A stretch of 64,000 bases of DNA from Atriophallophorus winterbourni (taxonomy: Eukaryota; Platyhelminthes; Trematoda; Plagiorchiida; Microphallidae). Shown here piece after piece: positions 1 to 11,982 of the stretch; positions within the stretch are counted from its first letter, which is position 1, and every line of letters starts with the position of its first letter. The notes beneath the pieces were generated by a model that made no database searches, was not told the origin of the DNA, and was given only the letters and a program-made list of their open reading frames with translations. The position numbers and the translations under genes are program-made. The stretch is taken from positions 1 through 64,000 of the forward strand of contig JACCGJ010013588.1 of assembly GCA_013407085.1 (NCBI GenBank), given 5' to 3'.

Positions 1-3000
1 TACCCTCAAATAGGACCTTAAAATATATCTCACTTCAGCCTTAGGTTCCCGGTCTACGAAAGTCAAGCGATATATCGCAAAAGTTATCTGCTGCTTGCCG
101 TGCACACATCCACATTAACGGAATAATCGTGAACTCTATCATTGAACTGAGACATACGCATTGGCAATTGAATGTACACAACAAGCTTTTGCACATGCAG
201 CATATGTTCCGTCTTCACGATCTTATGAACGGAAGAAACATATATGTTTATAGTTCAGGCAATGATATCGTCGCAAGTGTTGCAAAAATGTTGAATACAA
301 CTTCGTAAATGCAAAGAGAACCAAATCTAAAAAAGTAATACTCAAACGTTGTTGATGAAGATGAGCAAACGTTTGAGCCTGAGGACACAACAAGCGGTAG
401 ACAATATTGACACCAATCCATGGTGAAATAACTCATTTTAGTTGCACTATTTAATGCGTTCATGCGAGATAACCTCAAAGCTATACGATGAACTGTCTAC
501 TAGTATCAATCCGTTGCAGTTGTTGTATCAGTTGATAGTGTTAGTCTCGTCAAATGATTTGTAGATTAGGCATTATTAAGGGTAGAGACTGGCTACTTTA
601 CTAACAAATTACTTCCGTCCGTTCAGCATGGTCAGCGATATGATCCAGCATGAGCGTGTTTGATAGAATCCATGATGCGCTGCCATGGTGCGCTGAAAAT
701 GTTTCATATAGTTGTATTAGAAAGCACTTCAGAATCCGTAATTTTTCCATCTGCTATATAGTCACGATGAGGCGGATATAAGTGAAATGGGAAGCATTCA
801 GTGGTCATTAGTTTTCAGCCTGGATGTTTCCAGTTTCACTGTAGTATGAGGTCGGAGAGCGTAAAATAATATAATCTTTTGCTCGAGTGTTTAATTTAAC
901 CATATGGTTCAAATATGTATCTGCTGTACAAATCTATGAAATTCATTGAATTTATCTATAATTAAAAGCAAATTCGCCTCTTTTGGGCAGTCGTCTTTTC
1001 AAAATAAGCAAACAATATAACAATAAGTAATAGAAAAAGTGATACTGATATATCTAAGAAGCATAACGCAGTTAAATGAAACATAATATGACTACACTCT
1101 ATAGAGCCTACAGTAGTTTTTCATCAAACATATAATTTGATTTTCACATTGACCATGTGCAGAAATTGACTCAAAACAAATTCAATTTGATTCTAATTTT
1201 CTAAAACCCGGCGATTATTTTAGCACAGGAAGATCGAAGTAATCATCTCAAGTTGAGTGTCAGTAGGTTGAGGCCAGTGACTTACATGGGGTCAAAACGT
1301 TTACGAGCGAAAAAAACATAGGTTGAGAGGTAACATCACGCCAGATCTGCGTGTTGGTTCAACTTTCTGAGCACTCAACAACATGAGCGGCACATTTACG
1401 TTAAATACGATAACAATAATCATTAAAATCTACAAGTTTTCACTAGTAATTGAAACGCCACGTTCGACCATGTTTAATTTGCCTGAAATACATTTCGTAC
1501 CAAATCGATGCTATAATAATTTTAGCCAACTTTACCGTAGCTTCGTTAAACCAACGCCCTCATCACCTACTTTTACACGCATATTGAAATGAAATAAAAA
1601 TAACATATTGTGTGAGTAAAAACCTGTAAATTATAAACATTTTGTAAAATATCATGATTGGAAATTATAACGAAGTTCGTCAAAATCTAACATAGTGAGC
1701 GTACAATTAAATAAGATTCGTTAAATTATTTACTGAAATTAGCTGATTTCAATTAATATCCTCGGTAGGTAGGCTAATGAACGTACATTAGCTGTTATAA
1801 ATCTGATCCTCAGAGCTTACTTTCCTGACCGTTGCAGCTACACAAACTTGGATTGTGTAATTTATATAAAATAAACAGCTATCGTGTTACGAAATCTTTA
1901 ATTGATAGGTAAATAACAAAAAATCAGCATGTATGCAAGGCACATATCCACCAGATTATTGGCATGTCGATAATAAAAAGTGGATTCAATTATTAACAAA
2001 AGCCTTAGAATTACATTTTAACAGTAGATAACAAATATGTCTATTCCAATCCCATAGGTTATGATAAATGCATTCCGTCATTGCTAATTTTTGATCGCTA
2101 TTCATTAGTAACTACATATTGGCTTTCAATTTCATGATGGTGCAAACATTTGCTATTCTGATTATACCACAGCAGGAATTAATGTTATTTTCAGTTAAGC
2201 AAATAATTGGATAAACGGTCGAATTTGTTTTTCGAAAGTGTAACTTACATGCAAATCGGTCTAAATAACTATTAATGTTTACACTAATCCCTATACCTGA
2301 CCCCAAAAACAGACCCAGACCAAAATACCTTTAAATCATCAAGCTAGTTGACCAAAGGTATATTACTTTAAAACGAATGATTTCCCGACCACGAGCAAAC
2401 TATCAATCATTTGAGATTACCGTATCATAGTAAATTTAAGTATATATAATATACGATATATTTTCATGGTTGAAATCATCCAGCACTTTCCAACAGCATG
2501 CTAGTTATGTCCGCTTGCCTTGATTTGCTTCATGACATTAAACAGATGTGAATGGTGATGATCCGTAGACGTTGGAATATATGAAAGATGTTTATCTTAG
2601 TTAAACGGACCACAAGTGGCGAAGGCTGTAATTACACCTGCTGGAACGTAATCACATGAGAATCATAGTGAAATGAGAACAAAATGATGTCGTCTGATTT
2701 TGTTTGACAGGAATGCGTTTACATCAAGATATCTGATTTTTAAGTTGTCAAGTATGTAACCTAAAATATGCAATCGAAGTTTTCTTACTTTAGAGCAACT
2801 GGGGTATGAGGTGAGAAGATAAGTAAACTTGATAATGTATTATCTGCATTCGACACCATCGGAAATTTGTGGTAAACTTCAATTATACTTTCGGTCTGGA
2901 ATTCAAAGTAGTTCATTTGTTATTTCCATAATATTTACAGCAACAAACTTTACCTAAAATTTTTTAATTATTATTGTAGTGTTTGATGAAAATGATCGGA

Positions 3001-3274
3001 TGTTGCGATATCATTAACTGAGGATATGTAAGTCATTGTGCAGACAGCGGCTTATATATATTCTCATTAAAATTAGCCACAGACTTTAACGTTCGTTACT
3101 TCTATATGAATGCTTCCTTAGCTCACTCAAACTAATCTCATGGTCTCCAAATCATTGCCAAAAGACCTGTTCCTATATTGAACACGTGAGCTGCTAATTT
3201 CATTTGATTTGCCAATTTAACTTGATGTCAATCTGTTGATTGCTCACTCGGACGTTAGTCGTGCCATTTTGCAG
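1..3274. other. No gene recognised
   Basis: This AT-rich stretch has only short open frames without protein-family resemblance and no convincing pair of splice sites around an open frame. Upstream exons or the promoter of the gene beginning near 3.3 kb could lie here, but nothing in the sequence identifies them. Confidence 0.5.
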
Positions 3275-3327
3275 ATCTGATTGCCTCGAGTATAAATTTG
3301 TTTTCAAAAAGTGGCTTCATCTACACC
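3275..3327 (+). CDS. Candidate exon, unit 1 first half (unknown gene)
   Basis: The exon is bounded by a good acceptor (CCATTTTGCAG) and donor (GTGAGT). Its 53 nt read as two bases plus 17 codons, so it enters in phase 1 and leaves in phase 0. The same phase class is seen at 8352, 14082, 20417 and 25465. The peptide (LIASSINLFSKSGFIYT) has no recognised domain. The next fitting exon is 3903-4038, which starts in phase 0. A second frame is also open, so the reading frame rests on agreement with the other units. Confidence 0.4.
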
Positions 3328-3902
3328 GTGAGTAATCGTCACATCAGCAAAGGTCTCTCGCCGATTGATTTCTGTGCATTTGAGTTCTGTTTAATACGCA
3401 AACAGGTCAACCTTCATGCACACAAATTTCATCCAATCAGACGGTGCATATCACTTACGGTGATGATCTATATATTTTAGAGGACTGTTTGAAATTCAAG
3501 GAACAAACTTCACGATGGTCTTGTCAACAAACATTTTAGTTGCTGCAATTATTACTTTGATACTAACTGAAATAAAGTTCAGTAAGTTGTATACAACACC
3601 AACCTCTTTTGAAACGAATGATTGAAATCCTCGTTCAATTAGTTTTACAAATTGTTCGTAATTATATTTGTGAAATGGCGATAAGTTTGTTATCGATTTT
3701 TGTAGTGATCTCACAAATATGTCCTGATAAACCTGTGTGATTAAAAGACACTCTGTTATCATTCAAACAACATTCAATTTCCGAAAGGTTTTGAGTTGTT
3801 TGTTTTTGTCGGGTATAAAAAGATGGGCCAGAATTTACATAGTTTCGTAGAATGAGTAAGAAAAAGTTAATATTTGGAAAATTTTTTGTGATTGCGTTAC
3901 AG

Positions 3903-4038
3903 TTTAAAGAATATCCAACGAAAAACTCATCACCGAATTTATGTGATAAAAATGCGCACAACTACTGGAATACCTCACATAGACTCAATTACAAAAATAA
4001 CCGGTTACTGTACATTTGGCTTCATAAGAAAGAAACTG
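3903..4038 (+). CDS. Candidate exon, unit 1 second half (unknown gene)
   Basis: A T-rich tract ending GCGTTACAG precedes 136 nt of open frame, followed by the donor GTAAGA. The exon enters in phase 0 and ends with the first base of a Gly codon (phase 1). It carries a cysteine near the start (SPNLCDK) and ends in an aliphatic and aromatic stretch (RLLYIWLHKK). That layout repeats in the larger exons at 8836, 14257, 20572 and 25817. At 45 codons it is shorter than those (72-83 codons). Function is unknown; an extracellular domain is possible but is inference. Confidence 0.45.
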
Positions 4039-5686
4039 GTAAGATCGATTGAAATCTGAATTATAAGTTGATGTGATGAAATAGTTTATTCGGAAAACAC
4101 ATAGATTAATCTAAATAAAAAAATTTTGGCACGAAGCGAAATAAACGCTTGTTTTTTTCAAAAACGTATCATTTTCAACTTATCTAATCATCCGTATAAT
4201 TAGTGCTAGTGGATAATATATTTTTATTAGTGTTTGCTTTCAACCTGCTTGCGTTTTGTTCACAATGATACACTTGCTCTGAAAATGAATTTTTTCTTTA
4301 AAATCCATGTACAACTTTGTTCAACATCATTTTACAGTCAAGGCACCAAGTATGTCGATTAAATCCATGTCGTATTGCTATTGAAAAAAACTGACTTTTG
4401 CGTTATTTTTTGAAATATATTTTTCTTGAAACGCGTTGAATCAAATAATCGAGCATATGCATAATTAGTTGAAAAGTCCAATCAAGATTACAAACGAAAT
4501 ATGCCGGCAATCAATCCCGGGACAAGGGGTGTACAGAAATAATGTGCGTCCACGTGTCAATTTCTCATTTCAATCTGAGACACCTGTTTCAAGAGTGTGA
4601 TGCGAAAGTGACAATGGGAATACCAAATCCCAATGCATAACCGGTCACCGTATGGATTAACTACACCAATTATTGCCGTACACACTACATCCATTTGGAA
4701 TTACCTACGTCATCATGATGTTGACTCTCCTTGCCTGGTGATATTTGAAGCTAAACTGGTCTAATACAGGCCATCGCATATCGTTCGTGAGACTTACATT
4801 TGATATACTCTACTTGTTGTCAGAATCAATCGTTTTTCCCATTCTCATTTATGCCGTTATCTGGTGATGCTGTAAAGTATTAAATTTTAACCCAAAATCC
4901 TCGAATTTTTGAATCATTCCAACGCCTTAATTACATGCTTAATTCAATGATTTCTTTGAAAATTGCGAGCTCGAAGACGCAATATCTACGCTCTCGCTGT
5001 ACGACACTGCATTTGTTTCGATGCATCTTTTAAACGAAACCAAAGCTGATTTGCATTCGAAGAGTATAAACTTATTACAATTATTCTATAAAATTTATCG
5101 TTGAACACGCTTGTTAACAATTCGCCAATGCTGAACATTTTTGTGCACGAATAAAGTCGGCATTATTCTCCTTATTAATTGCCTGAAGATAAAATTGATT
5201 GAAACTCTGAACCGTTGCGATACGCATGAAGTATTTTTCAGTCCTAGGTTTAAAGATAAGTTCATCGAAGTGTGTGTGTGTGTGTGCGAAAATGATGGCA
5301 AATGAACACTTATGTTTAGCTTAGTTCAGTTTTCGCTGGCCTGTAATTAAGTGACAATCCCAGACGTTATTTCTTTGGAAAACTGCAGAGAAGCAATGAC
5401 TATTGCCAAATCATTATTTTTCTTTCAAATCTTTGACGTTCGTGACATCCAGATTGTATTCAGGCTGCCGTTAACAACCAAACATTCTTATTTCCGATGC
5501 AGGAAATTAAGGAGCGGTTCTCTTTGCTATCACTGTCAGATGTCAGCTAGGTATCAGGTTTACACGAGATATGAGAAACAAATCTGGTTGTTCATTTCGA
5601 AGCCAAGTTAAATGCAAATCTTTTGAAAATATATTAATCAAGTGAGCCGGACAAATATTTAATTATTTTTTTAATTTAATTGACAG
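4039..5686. other. Non-coding stretch with repeat traces
   Basis: No exon is supported here. About 4846-4925 resembles the 3' tail of the CR1-like family seen at 31.99-32.12 kb, but it is diverged. A short GT microsatellite lies at about 5271-5286. About 5373-5480 resembles 20936-21075 at the DNA level. It contains an open frame with an ENCREAM peptide, but the second copy has stops in that frame, so coding is not claimed. Confidence 0.4.
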
Positions 5687-5707
5687 ATCCCAGAAAGCAT
5701 GAACTGC
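5687..5707 (+). CDS. Candidate 21-nt micro-exon
   Basis: A T-rich tract ending TTGACAG and a GTAAGT donor enclose 21 nt. In the phase-1 frame shared by the other micro-exons it adds seven codons with no stop. It is too short for homology. It lies in a run of small exons between units 1 and 2. Confidence 0.4.
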
Positions 5708-5786
5708 GTAAGTGTTTAAATGCAAAAAATATAGATCGCTCCAATTTGATCAGGAACCGTTAACAACGAACAATTATAACTTTCAG

Positions 5787-5810
5787 GAAATGTGAATCAT
5801 ACATATATAG
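5787..5810 (+). CDS. Candidate 24-nt micro-exon
   Basis: An acceptor (AACTTTCAG) and donor (GTGAGC) enclose 24 nt. In phase 1 it reads NVNHTYI and ends with the first base G of the next codon. Ending on G in phase 1 is shared with the exons at 6560, 6698, 7220, 7331 and 7781, which suggests duplicated micro-exons. Confidence 0.45.
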
Positions 5811-5951
5811 GTGAGCAGTTAGTCTTGATAGTTCGACAAATTTCACTTCTAATATGAAGCAACACTAGTTGAAAACTGAAGTTGAACAATAGTAGTAGAA
5901 CTGTTTTGTGTAGATAATATGTAATCATCTATGGATATATATTTATCACAG

Positions 5952-5969
5952 ATATCGAACGGCAATTGT
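5952..5969 (+). CDS. Candidate 18-nt micro-exon
   Basis: An acceptor (TTTATCACAG) and a perfect donor (GTGAGT) enclose 18 nt. Frames 0 and 1 are both open (ISNGNC, or IERQL flanked by split codons). If the 6060 exon follows directly in phase 0, the ISNGNC reading would apply. The choice is open. Confidence 0.4.
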
Positions 5970-6059
5970 GTGAGTTTTTCATCCCCGATATTTTCCCAGT
6001 ATGTAATCATTGTTGTTGTATACTTTCCTCTTTCGGTTTTGACCGTTGATGTATATCAG

Positions 6060-6196
6060 AAGCGCATGACTCTTCCATGCACCACCCCATTCGAAATTAT
6101 TAAGCAGTCTGATTCGGGAGAAACGGTATCTCCAGCAGCACTCATAACGATAGTCAATACTCGGAAGATTGACGTCAGTTACACGATGTTCGCGTA
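6060..6196 (+). CDS. Candidate exon, possibly terminal (unknown gene)
   Basis: An acceptor (GATGTATATCAG) precedes a frame that is open only in phase 0, running 45 codons to a TAG. The start (RMTLPCTTPF) resembles the start of the exon at 25817 (NMRLPCFTRL), suggesting paralogy. No strong donor precedes the stop, and AATAAA follows at about 6255, so this may be a last exon with a short 3' UTR. If so, the 3-26 kb region holds more than one gene. Alternative donors at 6127 or 6175 are weaker. Confidence 0.35.
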
Positions 6197-6559
6197 GTTC
6201 ACGATTAGTGGGAAAGATCGAAATTTGATCCTTTGCAGCAGTGATGTTTCATCAATAAACCATGCAATCACAGAAAATTTCAATGCAAACGCTAGTGTTT
6301 GAAACCATTTTGAACCACCAGAGTAAATGAAACTGCGTTTATCTCAATTGACCATCTTACTTTTCAAACACTCATAGTCTAAATTTCCTTTATTGAACAT
6401 GATGAGCATCTTTCATAACCTAATCATAAGAGCCGTTAGCAATTTCATATTATGTGATGAATTTCGTCAATGCAAAATAGATCGAAACTAAAGTTACTCA
6501 CCGCATAAATATGAGAAGCTAAATTCATTCAATAATTCGTCAACGTTTCTCTTACAAAG

Positions 6560-6604
6560 TTGGTAAGGTTTACAAGACCGAAAACAACGTGACGGTTAAT
6601 ATTG
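6560..6604 (+). CDS. Candidate 45-nt micro-exon
   Basis: An acceptor (TTTCTCTTACAAAG) and donor (GTAAGC) bound 45 nt that read GKVYKTENNVTVNI in phase 1 and end on G in phase 1. It contains an N-glycosylation motif (NVT), which would fit a secreted or surface protein. A shorter exon from an internal AAG is possible. Confidence 0.4.
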
Positions 6605-6697
6605 GTAAGCTCTATATTGAATGCGATGTTTGATAGATACCATTATAGAGCATTTTTTTTAACATGTATTGCCAATATTAACTGTATGTTTGAACAG

Positions 6698-6724
6698 CAA
6701 ATTCGGCTGGAACAATATTCTTGG
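6698..6724 (+). CDS. Candidate 27-nt micro-exon
   Basis: An acceptor (TGTTTGAACAG) and a perfect donor (GTGAGT) enclose 27 nt that read NSAGTIFL in phase 1 and end on G. The ending FL-G is shared with the 36-nt exon at 23130 (EVEFL-G), which suggests the two are duplicated copies. Confidence 0.5.
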
Positions 6725-7219
6725 GTGAGTTATTTCAATAATTTTTGTGTGAAATTGGTAAGTATTTGTGCCATAAAATGAGATTTCTTACAAGCAGCCA
6801 GGAAAATGATTCTTGTGTGTGATGAAAAAGCATACGGATCGGGATTTTGCTTAAACAATATGGGTTTTATCCCAACCCCGTGTTTTTGGGCACGTGTGAT
6901 TGAACATGTTGCTTGTGCCAACCTTATCCAACACTATTCTAGGATATGTAAATTCTGATCCTACGGCACCTATCTGATGTTAGCAAGCAACACGGTACCG
7001 GTCGGTGTTTATGTGTTTGAATAAAATGCATGGTAATACGGATTCTTGTTCATCGGTTTCTGTATCTTTACAATAAATGACTCTTATCATTCATGCATGT
7101 AACTATTGCTTTTCTATGTGGTTATCATCGACAATTCAGATAAAATAAATTAATCTACAAACAACAAATGCCGAGCAATAACATAATTTATCTTTCCCCT
7201 ACATGGAACATTTTTACAG

Positions 7220-7234
7220 TTAACACAACCTCAG
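7220..7234 (+). CDS. Candidate 15-nt micro-exon
   Basis: A T-rich acceptor (TTTTTACAG) and donor (GTAACG) enclose 15 nt. In phase 1 it reads NTTS and ends on G. NTT is a possible glycosylation site. Confidence 0.45.
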
Positions 7235-7330
7235 GTAACGATTTAGCAGTAATATATAAGAATATCTCATTTACGAATCTCAAATTCATTTTAAAACTAT
7301 GCCTGACAAACATTTATCACTTTTTTTCAG

Positions 7331-7336
7331 ACGTTG
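7331..7336 (+). CDS. Candidate 6-nt micro-exon
   Basis: Six bases, ACGTTG, sit between an excellent acceptor (a run of seven T then CAG) and an excellent donor (GTAAGC). In phase 1 they supply the end of one codon, a Val codon and the first base G of the next, matching the phase of neighbouring micro-exons. Exons this small are known in flatworm micro-exon genes. Chance pairing of splice signals is the alternative. Confidence 0.45.
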
Positions 7337-7780
7337 GTAAGCATGTTTTTCTCCATTTAATCGAAAATCGTTGAAATCACTGAAGAAATCGATTAAGTAT
7401 ATTCTATATTTGAGCAGTTATTGAAGTTATCAGATAATTATGCACACAAAAAATCATTAACAGTTCCTCACTGACTGCCAACATCAACCAGAGACGCTAT
7501 ATATCCAATTAGTATGTATATAGGAATCAAAATGCAGAGTAATACTGCAAAGCTATCGTTGAACAGAATAGAACTTGTCAAGAATGTGATGTGCAACAAT
7601 GAAATCGACAACTATTCGGAGTACTAACATCATCAGCATGTAATAGCACTACTGGTTTATTGTCTATTGTGAAAATGGTTGACAACTGTATGTGTATTAT
7701 ACCGCGTTATTCAGATAGCTCACATGTAAACTGCGAAATTATCTTCTTGCTGCTTGCTCCATCTGCGGGAATTTTTGTAG

Positions 7781-7804
7781 CAAGGTTTACTGATTATTGT
7801 AACG
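7781..7804 (+). CDS. Candidate 24-nt micro-exon
   Basis: A long pyrimidine-rich tract ending TTTTTGTAG precedes 24 nt reading RFTDYCN in phase 1 and ending on G. The donor is GTATAA, weaker than the others. It would join the 36-nt exon at 7983 through a Gly codon. Confidence 0.4.
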
Positions 7805-7982
7805 GTATAAAGTGAGTTGTATTGTTTGGTTCATCATTCAGTGGTATTGCAATAAATTTGAGCTGGCTTTTGGATGAATATAGTGAAAGTGTTTATATCT
7901 TATTACATTATGCAAGATATCCGGTTTTGTAATGTTTATTTCAAATATATATCTCAAAATACTAATAGTTGATGGTGTGCAG

Positions 7983-8018
7983 GCCTAGAAACTCTTGTAA
8001 AACCAGCGTTCTACTTCC
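7983..8018 (+). CDS. Candidate 36-nt micro-exon
   Basis: An acceptor (GGTGTGCAG) and a modest donor (GTGACA) give 36 nt in phase 1 (LETLVKPAFYF with split end codons). The same frame stays open well past the donor, so the exon could be longer. Under the 36-nt reading it joins the exon at 8352 through a Leu codon. Confidence 0.35.
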
Positions 8019-8351
8019 GTGACATGTTTACATTTTTTGATCAAAATTTAAGTCTTGAGTATAAAACATCAAATGTTACTACTATATGTGCATCTTTAAA
8101 GTTAATTAATAAAATCAGCTTATGTTGTTTACCATTCGGAAAATCCAACCAAGGTTATACATGGTATGATATTGTTCGTATAATGAACCACGTTATTCAA
8201 ATCAATAAATACACAGAGATTCCTGGTCAAGCGCTCGTGGCACGTATAGAAAGCAATATAATTTTTATTAACATACGCCGTTATTTTGATTATTTTTTTC
8301 AATTGATATTCACTGAAAACCATTCCTGCTTTATGGTTTGTCTCTTTCTAG

Positions 8352-8446
8352 TTCACGGTTACTTGGCAATTGATGATGACATCGCGTTGCAAAACGCAAA
8401 AGCCTTTGGCAAATGGGCAGATGAACTGCGATCAAGAGCGTGCCTT
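8352..8446 (+). CDS. Candidate exon, unit 2 first half (unknown gene)
   Basis: The acceptor is pyrimidine-rich (TCTCTTTCTAG) and the donor is GTGGGT. The 95 nt read as two bases plus 31 codons, phase 1 to phase 0, the class also found at 3275, 14082, 20417 and 25465. The peptide starts HGYLAIDDDIAL and ends with a cysteine two residues from the exon end (SRACL), as do the unit 4 and 5 exons (ETVCHY and KTCHE). No known domain was recognised. Confidence 0.5.
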
Positions 8447-8835
8447 GTGGGTCTGCATTTGTTTCTTTAATTGAATTTTCTTATTTAATGTGAGCTAAAT
8501 TTACTTGAAGTGTTTCGGTTAAAATTGTTTCTATCAAAATTATAACTAGGATCTGTTCGCCTTTAAACATTAAAACAAAGATACAGTATGATCAATTTTC
8601 AATAAAACCTGAAAGATCTGACATAATATCTCGATTCGAAGATATATCACTTCAAACAAAACTTTCATAAGATTCAAATAGATATTCTGTTTGACTTGCT
8701 AAGCAATCGAACAATAATAGATAGTATCTAAAGATGTTATTACAAAACTGATTAACTGATAACTTTTGTTAGTTCACGCTCACATTCAAGCATGTATATC
8801 TAATGACTGGATACATCTTTCCCAAATTTCCACAG

Positions 8836-9052
8836 AGTTTCACATCATCTGAATGTATCTTGGTTTTGTTCGAGCAACCGCCTGGAAGCTCCATCATATA
8901 CGCCTTGATTCGCTTGAACTTCAAGGCGCTTGATTTGACGTTTCGATATGACAGCACGCGAATGATGAACGACCTCAAAATGAGGCAATACATGCAAAAA
9001 CGGAATCCCGGTTTCATCGCAATTAGCTCGCCCTACACTACGCTAGAACGAG
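8836..9052 (+). CDS. Candidate exon, unit 2 second half (unknown gene)
   Basis: A pyrimidine-rich acceptor (AAATTTCCACAG) opens a 217-nt exon with 72 codons, phase 0 to phase 1, ending at GTAACG. A cysteine sits near the start (SSECILVL), followed by PPGSSIIYALIRLNF and a basic middle (RMMNDLKMRQYMQKR). The hydrophobic core pattern could suit a small alpha/beta extracellular domain. A remote SEA-like fold was considered from the GSSII motif but is not supported enough to name. Confidence 0.55.
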
Positions 9053-10869
9053 GTAACGGAACATTACAGCTCTTACTTGGTATTCATATTGACCAGAATT
9101 TGTTTCTAACTTCTCTCGCCCCTTCACTAATTACTGTATTCTTGCATTCTACATGGTTGTACTTGCCAAGGATCAGTTTACTGTAATCCTGAATATGTTA
9201 ATTTAAGCCAATACAAGTAACCTTTCGCCTAACACTCCTTAGTTCGCGCTTATTTCGTGTGAGATCCCATCTCTTGGAGCCAGCACTGGATTACCATAAA
9301 AACAAATACATATTATAATGCGCGCGTTCACTAGAGCTTCCATTTAGATGTAGTATAGAATAGTAATCAAAAGTCGAAGTGTTTTCTTTTACTTGATTAC
9401 TGATTATGCTTACGGGGCTGCAGTGGAGTTCGTGACACTGTCTGGGTTACGCTTTATTATACTGTAAAGTTAAGAATTATGAATCTATTTCATGTGGAAT
9501 TCGCAGTACCAACGTTACATGAGCTATTATATCTCATTTTTAAACGTCTTGGCAGCGCAAGCGCGGTTTGCACTTAATTCAAGTTCCTCATTTAGACACT
9601 TCAAGAGTAAATCCTTCGGAATAAGACTGTGTGCGGATATTTTCTGGGTATGTGAGAATTAGATTTCATTTGCCGTTCTAAGTGTCATGGAAGCATGACC
9701 GAGAATCATTCTGTGACCTTGTATTTTAACAGTATTTTTCGGAACCTATTCAACCATGGCGTTACGCTGATCACTTGATCGAGAATTTTACACTGATTCA
9801 AGTCTCACCATGGCTTATACATACTGTATCTACCTGATGACGTCAAATAGCCAGAAACAAATTGTACGACTGTAATTTTGAGCAGCAAAATACGAAGGAA
9901 AATATTTTTCTACACACGACTGAATGAACCAGCTTAAACGACAGTGTTAACGACGTAAACATGCTCTGTTGAACTTTTTTGGTAAACATATTATTTATTC
10001 GTTTCTTTTTACATTCACGATATGTTTAAGATATGACTGGATGCTACTGAAGTAGAATACTTCAGTTAACATTCCGGCCCACTGTGGATGGTCCCGATTA
10101 TTCCCTATACGGCAAAGTATTCAATATCAACTGGCTGAATACCATCATTTGTCTACACCAGCTGCCTGCGTTTACCCAGAGAGTTGAGTTCAACTAGAAT
10201 GGGTTGGCGGTTGCGCTGTTATTTTGCTTACAAATCACGTTAAATAGCTAGATGTTCTCCAGAGTAGTTTAACCAAGATATAAGAAATCATCTACTGGTT
10301 GAATTTGAAAGCTTTAAACCGTGATTAGTTTTGGCGATGCAAGAACTTCGGTCATGTTCATGATTATTGTCTGCTCATTATCTAAGAAACCGTTTCTCGG
10401 AAAACATCATGTCTTACGTTTATATTCCAATTTTAAATCGGCACTTAAAACAGTATTCATATCGGAAATCTCTTGTCCAAGTTTCATCAAGTTACTTCGG
10501 TCTCAAGGAACTGAATATTATTGAAGTACGGACTAATTTATCTGGTTGATGAAAACTGTACATTATCTGTCTATTATTTTGGGTTTACTTGGTACACCAA
10601 TCGTTCTGTTATTTAACATATGTCCAAAGTCGAACATTTGAATAATTTCTAATGGAAATTCGCCTTACTTTCAAGCCGGATTATTATTAAATATATAATA
10701 TACAAATAATACAAATACAATACAAAATTACAATAAAATTTATACCATCCGAAGTACATTTATGAAAGGGACCTGAATATGAACAAGAAAACGAGTTTGT
10801 CCGTGTTCATGAATTCTCAACAACCAAATTAATTTCTTCAAAATGTTAAGAAAAATGAATTGTATGTAA
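9053..10869. other. Non-coding stretch
   Basis: No exon is supported. About 9640-9720 retains a diverged trace of the 235-bp repeat family described at 49.8-51.2 kb. Short open frames at 10.3-10.5 kb show no splice context or protein resemblance. Confidence 0.4.
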
Positions 10870-11330
10870 TCACACCAAACTGATACCGACATAGTGCCAC
10901 AAAATAAATGATATACGTGGGCCAAAATACTGTCAGGATAACAACTCCCATACAGACAAGCGAATGCTATTAGAAAATTAAGTTAGAAAAATAACGAGGA
11001 GATCCTAACATCAGTTATCAAATTGTCAGGATCATCTCCAATTCTAAAACAGGTATTCATCCACTAAACATGTATTGAGCCGGATAAGGAACAAATGTGT
11101 TTCTGAATTTATTAGTTCTTTAAATGGGAATGGAATATTGACTTCGGGTGATGGAGAACGATTTGCGGGCAACATGATTTTTGTTTGGTGAAGGAAAACT
11201 ATCAGAATACCCAAAGAGTATATGTTTGAGTAGCGTATAGTGTTTGAGCTGCTGCCATTTTAAATATTTTTTTCTAGCCACTAGAGATACGCTCAACCAA
11301 TAAAATATATTCATTCCATAGGCGAACGAT
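10870..11330 (+). repeat. Dispersed repeat, copy 1
   Basis: This stretch aligns by eye with 28020-28400 and more weakly with 43820-43960, all in the same orientation. Shared landmarks are GGCCAAAATACTGTCAGG, CGAGGAGATCC and TTATTAGTTCTT, in the same order and spacing. No coding sense or terminal repeats were seen, so the element class is unknown. Confidence 0.5.
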
Positions 11331-11642
11331 TATCCAAGAATCAAGAAAATACAGGCATTTTCCGTGAGTTAAAGTGAAATTGCTCTGTATAATAATTCTT
11401 TAGCTAGCTTTGCACCGAAGTCAAATGACTATTTATTCCTCACCCCATCGCAAATCATAAAATTCGTCAATGATTACAAAAATAGTGAATGAGTTTGTTT
11501 CTGACTTGTCGCATCCCGTATAGTATTAACTGTCATACAATTACTAAGACTGAATGCTTTCCATTGTATTTACGTTCGCCGTATTTTGAACATATCCTGT
11601 ATGTATAAAGTAACGACTGCTAAAGTGTTGTTCAAAGCTGAA

Positions 11643-11867
11643 TGTTAGGAGGGCACCCTCTGTCGTATAGACAGTGAACGAACTATCGATTAATCGACCA
11701 ATCAAGATCGATGGTGAGTTTCAATTGTGATTTTTATTCACTGTGATATTCACACATTGGATCAATTGTGATACTCTTCGCATTCGGTGAATAAACGAGT
11801 TCAGTGACGGTTGCGTTCTTTCTGACCACACGGGCTGGGTTAACAACAGTACAGCACAGACATAACA
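11643..11867 (+). repeat. 5' LTR
   Basis: The left long terminal repeat has TG...CA ends and is followed directly by the internal region. It is about 95-96% identical by eye to the right copy. Confidence 0.85.
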
Positions 11868-11982
11868 ACTTGACGACGGGGAGAAAAGAACCCAGCAATT
11901 CGAAATGGCAATCACAGCAGAAGAAGTAAAATAAATACTTCAGCAACAGCAACGCCAATTCGAACAAGCTCAAGCCCGTTCG

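Noticed and set aside
248..478. Minus-strand 76-codon frame
   Set aside because: It has low-complexity Ser/Phe composition, no family resemblance and no splice context.
3355..3442. Possible exon after 3327 beginning CAAAGGTCTC
   Set aside because: The intron would be only about 28 bases or fewer and the matching frame hits a stop.
8129..8323. Minus-strand frame overlapping the unit 2 region
   Set aside because: It is a shadow of the open plus-strand frame, with no independent support.
8836..9052. SEA domain assignment from the GSSIIYALI stretch
   Set aside because: Only a short motif is suggestive. The other units do not keep it, so naming the family would be over-reading.
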